DNA of 64,000 bases, taken from the NCBI RefSeq assembly GCF_018704125.1, contig NZ_JAGTIS010000018.1:1-64000 (forward strand). Direction: 5' to 3'. A model generated the notes under the pieces. The model searched no databases, had not been told where the DNA came from, and saw only the letters and a list, made by a program, of their open reading frames with translations. A program made the translations under genes and the position numbers. Positions 57,073-64,000 of this stretch are shown in pieces (positions within the stretch are counted from its first letter, which is position 1; the number at the start of each line of letters is the position of its first letter). This stretch comes from Metapseudomonas boanensis. Its GTDB lineage: Bacteria > Pseudomonadota > Gammaproteobacteria > Pseudomonadales > Pseudomonadaceae.

Positions 57073-58566
57073 TCAGAGCTTGATCAGCACCGACTTCAAC
57101 TCGGTGTAATGCTCGATGGCCGCCGCCCCCATCTCACGACCAACCCCCGAGAGTTTGTAACCGCCAAAGGGCAGGGCCGGGTCGAGGGCGCTGTGGCAGT
57201 TGACCCAGACCGAACCGGACTTGATGCGCGGAATCATCTTGTGCACGGCCGACAAGTCGTTCGACCAGATACTGGCACCCAAGCCATAAGGGTTGTCGTT
57301 GGCCAGACGCACAGCTTCGTCGATATCGTCGAAGGGCATGGCGACCAGGACTGGGCCAAAGATTTCTTCCTGCACAAGGCGGTGCTTCTGGTCGACGTCG
57401 ACGATGACCGTGGGCTTGACGAAATAGCCGGGGCCAAAGCCTTCGCCGCCGCAGGCGATAGTGGCGCCGAGTTCACGACCGAGATTGATGTAGCCAGTGA
57501 CGCGGTCCTGCTGCTTGGCGGAGATCAGCGGGCCCATCTGCACGCTTGGGTCCAGGCCGTTGCCCAGCTTCATGCCGTTGGCGATACCAGCGATGTCCGC
57601 GATCACATTGTCGAAGTGCTTGCGGTGCACGTAGAGGCGCGAGCCGGCGCAGCATACTTGGCCCTGGTTGAAGAAGATGGCGGTGGCGGCGCCGGCTGCA
57701 GCCTGCTGCAGGTCAGCGTCGGCCATGACGATAGTGGGGGACTTGCCGCCCAGCTCCAGGGTCACGCGCGTCATGTTCTCCATGGCCGCCTTGCCGATCT
57801 GTTTGCCGACTTCTGTGGAGCCGGTGAAGGTCAGCTTGTCCACGCCCGGGTGCTGGGTCAGGGCCACGCCTGCGTTCAGGCCAGTGCCGGTAATGACGTT
57901 GAACACACCCGCCGGATAGCCGGCTTCCAGAACCAGATCAGCCAGTTTGAGGGCGGTCAGCGGAGTCTCGTCCGCCGGCTTGAGCACCACGGTACAGCCA
58001 GTGGCGAGCGCCGGGCCGAGCTTCCAGCAGGCCAGCAGCAGGGGGAAGTTCCAGGCGACGATGGCGCCGACCACGCCCACGGCTTCACGACGGATGAAAC
58101 CGTGGAACTGATCGTCCGGCATCAGCGGCATTGAGACGTCGACCGTTGCGCCTTCGATCTTGGTGGCCCAACCGGCCATGTAGCGCAGGAAGTCGATGGC
58201 CAGTTGCACATCCATCACACGCGCCACGGCGGCGCTCTTGCCGTTGTTCAGGCATTCCAGTTCGGCCAGTTCCTGGGCATCACGCTCCATCAGATCGGCC
58301 AGGCGCCACAGCAGGTTCTGGCGTTCGCGCGGACGCATACGGCTCCAGGGGGAATCATCGAAGGCCAGGCGGGCAGCCTGCACGGCGCGATCGACATCCT
58401 CCTTGGCCGCCGACGGAACGTCGCCCAGCACTTCGCCAGTAGCCGGATTGCGGAAGCTCATGGCGTTGCCGCTGGCGGCATCCAGCCACTGCTCGCCGAT
58501 CAGCATTCTATGTTTTCGGGCGAGGAAGGCCTGGGTTTGCGGGAGGATGGGCAGGTCAGCAAGCAT
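57073..58566 (-). CDS. phenylacetaldehyde dehydrogenase-like aldehyde dehydrogenase
   Basis: The 497-residue NAD-dependent aldehyde dehydrogenase has the catalytic Glu in VTLELGGKSPTIVMADA, the nucleophilic Cys in FFNQGQVCCAGSRLYV and the cofactor-site segment FTGSTEVGKQIG. The N-terminus (FLARKHRMLIGEQWLDAASG) and overall pattern resemble phenylacetaldehyde dehydrogenases (FeaB, PeaE). It is divergent from the quinohemoprotein amine dehydrogenase operon, so it probably oxidises the aldehyde made there to phenylacetate or another acid. A near-consensus sigma-54 promoter lies about 40 bases upstream. Confidence 0.92.
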   Translation of the reverse strand: MLADLPILPQTQAFLARKHRMLIGEQWLDAASGNAMSFRNPATGEVLGDVPSAAKEDVDRAVQAARLAFDDSPWSRMRPRERQNLLWRLADLMERDAQELAELECLNNGKSAAVARVMDVQLAIDFLRYMAGWATKIEGATVDVSMPLMPDDQFHGFIRREAVGVVGAIVAWNFPLLLACWKLGPALATGCTVVLKPADETPLTALKLADLVLEAGYPAGVFNVITGTGLNAGVALTQHPGVDKLTFTGSTEVGKQIGKAAMENMTRVTLELGGKSPTIVMADADLQQAAAGAATAIFFNQGQVCCAGSRLYVHRKHFDNVIADIAGIANGMKLGNGLDPSVQMGPLISAKQQDRVTGYINLGRELGATIACGGEGFGPGYFVKPTVIVDVDQKHRLVQEEIFGPVLVAMPFDDIDEAVRLANDNPYGLGASIWSNDLSAVHKMIPRIKSGSVWVNCHSALDPALPFGGYKLSGVGREMGAAAIEHYTELKSVLIKL

Positions 58567-58607
58567 GGGGTTCGAGCCTCTGTTTATTGAAGTTGCCCAG
58601 GGCTTTC

Positions 58608-58622
58608 GCAACGCCCATGCCA
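58608..58622 (-). promoter_or_regulatory. sigma-54 promoter of the aldehyde dehydrogenase gene
   Basis: On the minus strand TGGCATGGGCGTTGC matches the sigma-54 consensus TGGCAC-N5-TTGC, with the invariant GG and GC correctly spaced. Transcription would begin near 58597, leaving a leader of about 30 bases to the ATG at 58566. Confidence 0.8.
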
Positions 58623-58708
58623 AGCTGGATTTAATCAATTAACATGTTGATAAATAAAGGTTTATTTGTTTTAGGTGGGTTGATGTGGATGATCCGGCTG
58701 TTGCAGTT

Positions 58709-58780
58709 TGAGACACGATGAGACAGCACTGGAGCACTGCTACGGGCAGGCTGTACGGTGCCGCATGGGCTACTGTCTCA
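58709..58780. promoter_or_regulatory. TGAGACA heptamer cluster, probable enhancer
   Basis: Three copies of one heptamer: TGAGACA at 58709-58715 and 58719-58725, and its reverse complement TGTCTCA at 58774-58780. They lie about 110-185 bases upstream of the sigma-54 promoter, the usual distance for an enhancer-binding activator, and in the middle of the divergent region shared with the amine dehydrogenase operon. AGCACTGG/AGCACTGC direct repeats lie between them. Confidence 0.55.
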
Positions 58781-58888
58781 GGGTTGAACACCCTGTCGCG
58801 AAATTAGACGCTGGGGCCCTTTGCCAGCATTCCCCAGAGCCCCGCAATTTTTACCTAATTATCTGTTATTGAAGGGATTTCCAGGTCA

Positions 58889-58904
58889 TGGCACACATTG
58901 TGTA
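58889..58904 (+). promoter_or_regulatory. weak sigma-54-like site upstream of qhpA
   Basis: TGGCACACATTGTGTA keeps a perfect -24 half (TGGCAC) but the -12 half reads TGT instead of TGC. It is about 72 bases before the start codon and at a similar distance from the heptamer cluster as the opposite promoter. This is only suggestive; a sigma-70 promoter cannot be excluded. Confidence 0.35.
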
Positions 58905-58975
58905 TTCGCCGTGACAGATGCACCTTTTGCTCACCGGGGTGCGCACCATAAGAACAACACCGTGGAGGTCTGACC

Positions 58976-60541
58976 TTGAACACGACTCGACTCCGGCATC
59001 GCGCAGGTACCTTGGCACTAGCCATGGCTTCCCTGCTGTTTGCCCAGGCACATGCAGCAGAGGAGGGCGAAGCCATCCTCAAATCCAAATGCGTGGGATG
59101 TCACATCCCCGAGGGCAACGAATCCCTGAGCCGCATCAGCCACCAGCGCAAGACTCCCGAGGGCTGGTTGATGAGTATCGCGCGCATGCAGGTGATGCAT
59201 GGCCTGCAGATCAGCGACGATGACCGCCGCACCCTGGTTAAGTATCTGGCTGACAAGCAAGGTTTGGCACCGAGCGAAACCGAAGGCGTGCGCTACGCCA
59301 TGGAGCGTCGCCTGAACACCGTCGAGAAATTCGACGATCACCTGAGCCAGATGTGCGGCCGTTGCCACTCCGGCGCCCGCGTTGCCCTGCAGCGTCGCCC
59401 GGCGAAGGAATGGGAGCACTTGGTCAACTTCCACCTTGGCCAGTGGCCGTCCCTCGAATACCAGGCGCAGTCGCGCGATCGCGACTGGCTGGAAATCGCC
59501 CTCAAGGAAACCGTACCGGACCTGGCCAAGCGTTTCCCGATGGAGAGCAAGGCCTGGACCGACTGGCAGAAGTCTCGTCCCACGGCCGCTGAGCTGCCGG
59601 GCCAGTGGAGCTTCAGTGGTCACATGCTGGCCAAGGGTGATGTGCGGGGTGTGATGACGGTTAAGGCCGATAAGGGCGACACCTTCAGCGTCATCGTCAA
59701 GGGTCAGTACGCTGATGGCACCCCGTTCGAGGGTAGCGGTTCGGCAATTCTTTACAACGGCTTCGAATGGCGTGGCAACGTGAAGATCGGCGACACGAAC
59801 CTGCGCCAGGTCTTCAGTGCGCTGAATGGCGAGATGCGCGGCCGAATGTTCGAGGCCGAGCACGACGAGCGCGGCCTGGACTTCGTTGCCGCGAAGGAAG
59901 ACAACGCCAAGCTGCTGGCCGTCCAGCCGGCTTATATCAAGACCGGCAGCGAAGCTGAACTGACCCTGGTAGGCAGCGGCCTTGCCGGCAAGCCGGATTT
60001 CGGGCCAGGGGTCGAGGTGGTCAAGGTGCTGGAGCAGACACCGGAGCGTGTGCGCGTCCGGGTCAAGGCCGCCGCCAATGCCGCCGCTGGTACCCGCGCC
60101 GTGGCGCTGGGGCAGCTCAAAGGCGTTGATCTTGCTGTCTACGACAGTATCTCCGAGGTCAAGGTGGTGCCTGAGTTCTCCATCGCCCGTGTGGGTGAGA
60201 ACGGCGGTTCGACTCCGAAGGTGCAGGGCCGCTTCGAGGCCGAGGCCTGGGGCAAGGGCGCCGATGGCCAGCCGTACCGCATCGGCTACCTGCCGGCGAA
60301 ATGGTCGGTTGAGCCCTTCGACGAACGCGCCAAGGAAGACGAGGACGTGAAGTTCGCCGGGAAGATGCAGGCTGATGGCGTGTTTGTGCCGGGCGGCGCG
60401 GGCCCCAACCCGGAACGCAAGATGATGACCAATAACGCGGGCAACCTGAAGGTGATCGCGCAGCTGGAAGAGGGTGGTCAGAAAGGCGAAGGTCACCTGA
60501 TCGTCACCGTACAGCGCTGGAACAACCCGCCGCTGCCGTAA
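58976..60541 (+). CDS. qhpA: quinohemoprotein amine dehydrogenase alpha subunit (di-heme)
   Basis: The alpha subunit holds two c-type hemes that carry electrons from the CTQ cofactor of the gamma subunit. The 521-residue precursor has a Sec signal (to about residue 28, AQAHAAEE). The heme sites are C39VGCH and C127GRCH in an N-terminal cytochrome domain, followed by three beta-barrel domains (about 185-521). The start is TTG 58976, preceded by GTGGAGG at the right distance; no ATG fits. It is the first gene of the operon qhpA-D-C-B. In P. putida the same subunit is PeaA of phenylethylamine use. Confidence 0.94.
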   Translation: MNTTRLRHRAGTLALAMASLLFAQAHAAEEGEAILKSKCVGCHIPEGNESLSRISHQRKTPEGWLMSIARMQVMHGLQISDDDRRTLVKYLADKQGLAPSETEGVRYAMERRLNTVEKFDDHLSQMCGRCHSGARVALQRRPAKEWEHLVNFHLGQWPSLEYQAQSRDRDWLEIALKETVPDLAKRFPMESKAWTDWQKSRPTAAELPGQWSFSGHMLAKGDVRGVMTVKADKGDTFSVIVKGQYADGTPFEGSGSAILYNGFEWRGNVKIGDTNLRQVFSALNGEMRGRMFEAEHDERGLDFVAAKEDNAKLLAVQPAYIKTGSEAELTLVGSGLAGKPDFGPGVEVVKVLEQTPERVRVRVKAAANAAAGTRAVALGQLKGVDLAVYDSISEVKVVPEFSIARVGENGGSTPKVQGRFEAEAWGKGADGQPYRIGYLPAKWSVEPFDERAKEDEDVKFAGKMQADGVFVPGGAGPNPERKMMTNNAGNLKVIAQLEEGGQKGEGHLIVTVQRWNNPPLP

Positions 60542-60553
60542 ACGGCCAAGGCA

Positions 60554-60574
60554 CGGGCGGGCATACCCCGCCCG
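60554..60574 (+). repeat. GC-rich hairpin between qhpA and qhpD
   Basis: CGGGCGGG (60554-60561) pairs with CCCGCCCG (60567-60574), loop of 5 bases, 13 bases after the qhpA stop. Without a T-run it is more likely an RNA-stability or attenuation element than a full terminator. Confidence 0.6.
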
Positions 60575-60614
60575 GATTCGAAACGACGATTGGGTAAAAT
60601 TCCGGGAGGTCGCC

Positions 60615-62045
60615 ATGGGCGCAATCTTGAATCTGGTCGAACGCAACCTGCACGAAGTGCGGGTCGATGCCGACCGCATGCTTTTCCACATTCCGAGCAG
60701 CTCGCTGTTCGCCACCGACGAAATCACCGGCGGCATCATCGATGCGCTGCGCCAGCAGGGCTGCTCGTCCGAAGACCTGGTGCAACGCCTGGCTGGGCGG
60801 TTCGCCGGGCGGGACGTGAATGAAACCCTGCGCGAGCTGATCGCGCTGGAAGTAGTCAGCGACGGCTCGCCGCTGACGCCGGAAATCGGCATCAGCAAGG
60901 TCGACCGCACGGCGCTCAACACCGTGGTGCTGAACGTCAACACCGGCTGCAACCTGAGCTGCACATACTGCTACAAGGAAGACCTGGACAAGCCTTCCGC
61001 CGGCAAGAAGATGGGCGCGGAAACCGCCGAAGCCTCGGTGGAGATGCTGCTCAAGGAGTCGCCTCACGAAGAACGCTACAGCGTGGTTTTCTTCGGTGGC
61101 GAGCCGCTGTCCAATCGCCCACTGATCGAGCACATGGTCGATTATTGCGAGCGGCGTTTCGCGGAAGCGGGCAAACAGGTGGAGTTCATCATGACCACCA
61201 ACGCCACGCTGCTCACCGAAGAGATCATCGAGTACCTCAACGCTCACCGCTTCGGACTCTCGGTGAGCATCGACGGGCCGAAAACGGTACATGATCGCAA
61301 CCGGATCACCGTGGGCGGGCAAGGCACCTATGACGTGGTCCGGCGCAAGGCCGAGATGCTGCTGTCACGCTACAACAGTCGCCCTGTGGGGGCGCGGGTC
61401 ACCCTGACCACCGGCGTCACCGACGTGGAAACCATCTGGGATCACCTGTTCAACGAACTGGGTTTTGCCGAAGTCGGTTTCGCCCCGGTGACCTCCGGCG
61501 ACATCAGCAGCTTCAACCTGTCCAACGAGGAGCTGATCGAAGTCTTTGCCAACATGAAGAAGCTCGGCCGGCGTTACCTGGAAGCGGCTCTGGAGCACCG
61601 CAACATCGGCTTCTCCAACCTGCACCAGCTGATCACCGACATCCACGAAGGCCACAAGAAGGCCCTACCGTGCGGCGCCGGGCTGAAGATGCTGGCGGTG
61701 GACCACAAGGGCGAGCTGAACCTCTGCCACCGCTTCACCGGCTCCAGCCTGCCGACCTTCGGCAACGTGCACAGCGGCGTGAAGCAAGCGGAGCTGAACG
61801 ACTTCCTCTCCCAGCGCCTGGATCGCTCGGGTACCGGCTGCGACACCTGCCGTATCCGCAACCTGTGCTCTGGTGGCTGCTACCACGAGAGCTACGCCCG
61901 CTACGGCGACCCGACTCACCCGACTTATCACTACTGCGAACTGATGCGTGACTGGGTGGACTTCGGCATCGAGGTCTACAGCCGGATCATGGCCGTCAAC
62001 CCGGCCTTCATCAGCCGCTACATCACTCCGCGGAAGGCGCACTGA
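60615..62045 (+). CDS. qhpD: radical SAM maturase of the gamma subunit (QhpD/PeaB)
   Basis: QhpD uses a radical SAM 4Fe-4S cluster to make the intra-peptide Cys-to-Asp/Glu thioether bonds in the gamma subunit before export. The 476-residue protein has the cluster motif C112-N-L-S-C116-T-Y-C119, the SAM-binding segment [18 protein letters not shown] and a SPASM-type Cys-rich C-terminus (CGAG..., [17 protein letters not shown]) for two more clusters. An N-terminal peptide-binding domain spans about residues 1-95. It lies one base before qhpC, its substrate gene. The start has GGGAGG upstream. Confidence 0.94.
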   Translation: MGAILNLVERNLHEVRVDADRMLFHIPSSSLFATDEITGGIIDALRQQGCSSEDLVQRLAGRFAGRDVNETLRELIALEVVSDGSPLTPEIGISKVDRTALNTVVLNVNTGCNLSCTYCYKEDLDKPSAGKKMGAETAEASVEMLLKESPHEERYSVVFFGGEPLSNRPLIEHMVDYCERRFAEAGKQVEFIMTTNATLLTEEIIEYLNAHRFGLSVSIDGPKTVHDRNRITVGGQGTYDVVRRKAEMLLSRYNSRPVGARVTLTTGVTDVETIWDHLFNELGFAEVGFAPVTSGDISSFNLSNEELIEVFANMKKLGRRYLEAALEHRNIGFSNLHQLITDIHEGHKKALPCGAGLKMLAVDHKGELNLCHRFTGSSLPTFGNVHSGVKQAELNDFLSQRLDRSGTGCDTCRIRNLCSGGCYHESYARYGDPTHPTYHYCELMRDWVDFGIEVYSRIMAVNPAFISRYITPRKAH

Positions 62046-62046
62046 C

Positions 62047-62370
62047 ATGAAACATCTGAAGCCGCTCAACAACAAAGCGCAAATGCTCGATAAAGCCGCA
62101 GCCGAAGATCGCATCGAAGAAGTCATAGCCATGAGTGCCGTGGCGGGCTGCACTGCCACCACCGACCCAGGCTGGGAGGTCGACGCATTTGGCGGCGTCG
62201 CCTCGCTGTGCCAGCCGATGGAGGCCGACCTGTACGGTTGCTCCGACCCGTGCTGGTGGCCGGCCCAGGTGCCCGACATGATGAGCACCTACCAGGACTG
62301 GAACGCCCAGGCGACGAACTCGCAAGAGGATTGGCGCAACCTCGGCACCGTATTCCCGAAAGACAAATGA
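62047..62370 (+). CDS. qhpC: quinohemoprotein amine dehydrogenase gamma subunit (CTQ subunit)
   Basis: The small catalytic subunit bears cysteine tryptophylquinone. The 107-residue precursor has a 28-residue leader without a Sec signal, then a 79-residue mature part starting at M29. In mature numbering all cross-link residues known from the P. putida enzyme are present: Cys7-Glu16, Cys27-Asp33 and Cys41-Asp49 thioethers, and Cys37-Trp43 for CTQ. The short sequence [13 protein letters not shown] holds the centre. It lies between its maturase and the beta subunit. The leader protease and dedicated exporter genes are not in view. Confidence 0.95.
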   Translation: MKHLKPLNNKAQMLDKAAAEDRIEEVIAMSAVAGCTATTDPGWEVDAFGGVASLCQPMEADLYGCSDPCWWPAQVPDMMSTYQDWNAQATNSQEDWRNLGTVFPKDK

Positions 62371-62399
62371 CCGGCGACAAGAACAAGAGGGAAACCGCT

Positions 62400-63524
62400 A
62401 TGAAACTCAAAACCATCGCGAGCCTGGCGACCGCCTTCGCCGGCCTCGTACTGGGGGCTCAAACCTGGGCCTCCACCGATTCCGGCCCGGCCCTCAAGGC
62501 CGGTCACGAATACATGATCGCCACCAATTACCCGAACAACCTGCATGTGGTCGACCTGGCCAACGATAGCGTCTACAAGACCTGCCGCCTGCCAGACGCC
62601 TTCGGCCCCGGCACCGCCATGATGGCGCCGGACCGCAAGACGGCGTTTCTCCTGAACAACCACTTCGGCGACCTGTACGGTGTCGATCTGGACAACTGCA
62701 AGACAGTGTTCCACGCCAAGCTTTCGCAGAACCCGGGGGAGAAGGTGCGCTCCATGTTCTCCTTCGCCCTGAGTCCGGACGGCAAGGAGCTCTACACCAC
62801 CGTCAATCCGACGCAGTTGATGAGCGACCACTATGTGGTCAAGCAGCCGCGCCTGGAGGTCTACAAGACCGACGGCGGCCTGGATGCCAAGCCGGTACGC
62901 AGTTTCCCGATGCCACGGCAGATCTACCTCATGCGCGCCGCAGATGATGGCACCCTCTACGTCGCAGGGCCCGACATCTACAAAATGGATGTCAAGACCG
63001 GCAAGTACGAGGTAGCGGTGCCTGGCCGCAACTGGCAGCGCCCGAACTACAGCGCCCCGGACGTGCTGTACTTCTGGCCGCACCAGACTACTTACCACGA
63101 GTTCTCCATGCTCTACACCACGGCCAAGTTCAAGGACGACAAGCAGGACCTGGCCACCGCCGACTTCATCTATGGCTACGTCAGCATCGACCTGAAGACT
63201 GGCAAGACCACCGTCCAGGACTTCGCGCCCCTGACCGAGTTGTACTTCACTGGCCTGCGCTCGCCGAAGGACCCGAACCAGATGTTCGGTGTGCTCAACC
63301 GTCTGGCCAAGTACGACATCAAGGAGCAAAAGCTGCTGAAAGCCGCCAACCTGGACCATTCGTACTACTGCATCGCCTTCAACACCCAAGGTAGCAAGCT
63401 CTACCTGGCGGGCACCTTCAACGACATCGCGGTGTTCGATCCGGACAGCCTGGAGAAGGTGAAGAACATCAAACTGCCGGGTGGTGATATGTCGATCACC
63501 ACGACGCAGGTGTTCATTCGCTAG
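62400..63524 (+). CDS. qhpB: quinohemoprotein amine dehydrogenase beta subunit
   Basis: The beta subunit is a seven-bladed propeller that forms part of the active site over the gamma subunit. The 374-residue precursor has a Sec signal (MKLKTIASLATAFAGLVLGAQTWAS). YVTN-like propeller repeats include YMIATNYPNNLHVVDLANDSVY, TAFLLNNHFGDLYGVDLDN and LYLAGTFNDIAVFDPDSLE. ATG 62400 has AAGAGGG upstream. ATG 62367, overlapping the qhpC stop, would add 11 residues before the signal and is less likely. It is the last gene of the operon visible here. Confidence 0.93.
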   Translation: MKLKTIASLATAFAGLVLGAQTWASTDSGPALKAGHEYMIATNYPNNLHVVDLANDSVYKTCRLPDAFGPGTAMMAPDRKTAFLLNNHFGDLYGVDLDNCKTVFHAKLSQNPGEKVRSMFSFALSPDGKELYTTVNPTQLMSDHYVVKQPRLEVYKTDGGLDAKPVRSFPMPRQIYLMRAADDGTLYVAGPDIYKMDVKTGKYEVAVPGRNWQRPNYSAPDVLYFWPHQTTYHEFSMLYTTAKFKDDKQDLATADFIYGYVSIDLKTGKTTVQDFAPLTELYFTGLRSPKDPNQMFGVLNRLAKYDIKEQKLLKAANLDHSYYCIAFNTQGSKLYLAGTFNDIAVFDPDSLEKVKNIKLPGGDMSITTTQVFIR

Positions 63525-63547
63525 GGAAGGGGCCTTGTGGGCCCTCT

Positions 63548-63644
63548 TGTGGGGGCGGCTTCAGTCGCTGAGGGCAGCGCAGCTGCCCCCATCGGGTTTG
63601 ATGGCAGGACTGCGTTCTGCTCAGCGAATGAATGTGCCCCCACA
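63548..63644. repeat. REPIN element with 9-bp terminal inverted repeats
   Basis: Starts TGTGGGGGC (63548-63556) and ends GCCCCCACA (63636-63644). Inside it has GGGCAGC-GCA-GCTGCCC and the GCGAATGAATG REP core. Same family and length as 54440-54535. Confidence 0.72.
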
Positions 63645-63751
63645 GGTAAAGCGGCCCAGGGAATTCAGCGGGCCCCTGCTTGAGGAACTGACCATCGGCC
63701 GCCCGATGCCTGAACCCGCATCCGACCAATGGGTCACTAGACAGGAAAACA

Positions 63752-63793
63752 GGCTTTATTTACCTTTACGTTTACGTAAAGGTAAATAAAGCC
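63752..63793. promoter_or_regulatory. near-perfect 42-bp palindrome, probable operator
   Basis: Twenty bases from 63752 (GGCTTTATTTACCTTTACG...) are mirrored exactly by 63774-63793 across a 2-base centre. The middle reads TTTACGTTTACGTAAAGG, so TTTACG half-sites are repeated on both strands. It lies 82 bases before the acyl-CoA synthetase start. MerR-type regulators of acyl-CoA catabolism (LiuR-like) bind TTTACG-type dyads as I recall, so a regulator site is more likely than a terminator. Confidence 0.65.
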
Positions 63794-63874
63794 GAATACG
63801 TACCCGGGCTCCTGCAAATGGCGGGAGCCAGCTGTTCTGAGTCGATCCCAGTACAACGACAAGAAGGGAAAGCC

Positions 63875-64000
63875 ATGAATCACCAGAGCTACACCCAGGG
63901 GCGGCAGGACAAAGCCCTGCTCGCCATGACCATAGGCGCGGCGTTCGACGCCACGGTAGCCAAGTTCCCCGAGCGCGAAGCGCTGGTGGTGCGCCACCAG
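63875..64000 (+). CDS. AMP-binding acyl-CoA synthetase, N-terminus only
   Basis: The first 42 codons run off the right edge. ATG 63875 has AAGAAGGGAAAG upstream. The sequence LLAMTIGAAFDATVAKFPER then EALVVRHQ is the typical start of fatty-acyl or short-chain acyl-CoA synthetases (ANL superfamily). The palindrome upstream suggests regulated expression. No chain-length preference can be read from this fragment. Confidence 0.78.
   Translation, partial: MNHQSYTQGRQDKALLAMTIGAAFDATVAKFPEREALVVRHQ

Noticed and set aside
59018-60964. A 648-codon minus-strand frame opposite qhpA
   Set aside because: Antisense shadow; qhpA with two heme motifs is the real gene.

Overview
The window reads as chromosome of a high-GC Pseudomonas, probably of the aeruginosa/citronellolis/resinovorans side of the genus. 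This rests on recognisable proteins (AceK, GbuA/GbuR, AphA, a FimV-like protein, RecQ, LapD/LapG), on gene neighbourhoods that match P. aeruginosa as I remember it (aphA plus a polyamine-binding protein; a 44-codon PA1414-like gene; gbuA divergent from gbuR; recQ, marR and a fimV-like gene close together), and on dispersed Pseudomonas REP/REPIN repeats. I see no rRNA, tRNA, CRISPR array or intact mobile element. The only transposon trace is a decayed ISL3-type fragment near 45.5 kb.

Layout. 0-4.4 kb: aceK, an AraC-type regulator and an orphan lipoprotein. 4.6-10 kb: acetylpolyamine deacetylase and a polyamine-binding protein, a frameshifted MFS gene divergent from a PtrR-like LysR regulator, and a second LysR gene. 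10-14.1 kb: an MFS transporter, an unknown 106-aa protein, a GlxA/FtrA-type regulator, a cysteine hydrolase, and an Anr-type promoter driving a structured short transcript with a 44-codon ORF (SicX/PA1414-like). 14.1-22 kb: a metallo-beta-lactamase-fold protein, a leftward five-gene uptake/aldolase operon ending in a strong terminator, then gbuA and gbuR. 22-37 kb: a DTW protein and a complete Lap adhesion locus (LapE-LapB-LapC secretion machine, a 2010-residue adhesin with a visible LapG cleavage motif and four 232-residue repeats, LapD and LapG). 37-45 kb: two small conserved genes, recQ, marR plus a drug-efflux MFS gene, and a fimV-like gene with a textbook terminator.

45.8-64 kb is an amine-oxidation region. 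A leftward operon encodes an aromatic-amine-dehydrogenase type TTQ enzyme (aauB-E-D-A plus a cytochrome c). A divergent HlyD/double-ATPase/permease exporter follows, then a polyamine-binding protein, a LysE-type exporter and a phenylacetaldehyde-dehydrogenase-like gene. Divergent from that last gene is the quinohemoprotein amine dehydrogenase operon (alpha, radical-SAM maturase, CTQ-bearing gamma, beta). The aldehyde dehydrogenase has a near-consensus sigma-54 promoter, and heptamer repeats lie at enhancer distance between the two transcription units. The right edge cuts an acyl-CoA synthetase gene preceded by a large palindrome.

Together the genes suggest a bacterium that lives on amines: acetylpolyamines and guanidinobutyrate through AphA/GbuA, and aromatic or aliphatic primary amines through two chemically different periplasmic quinone enzymes whose aldehyde products would be oxidised by the ALDH. 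A c-di-GMP-controlled surface adhesin lies in the middle of the window.
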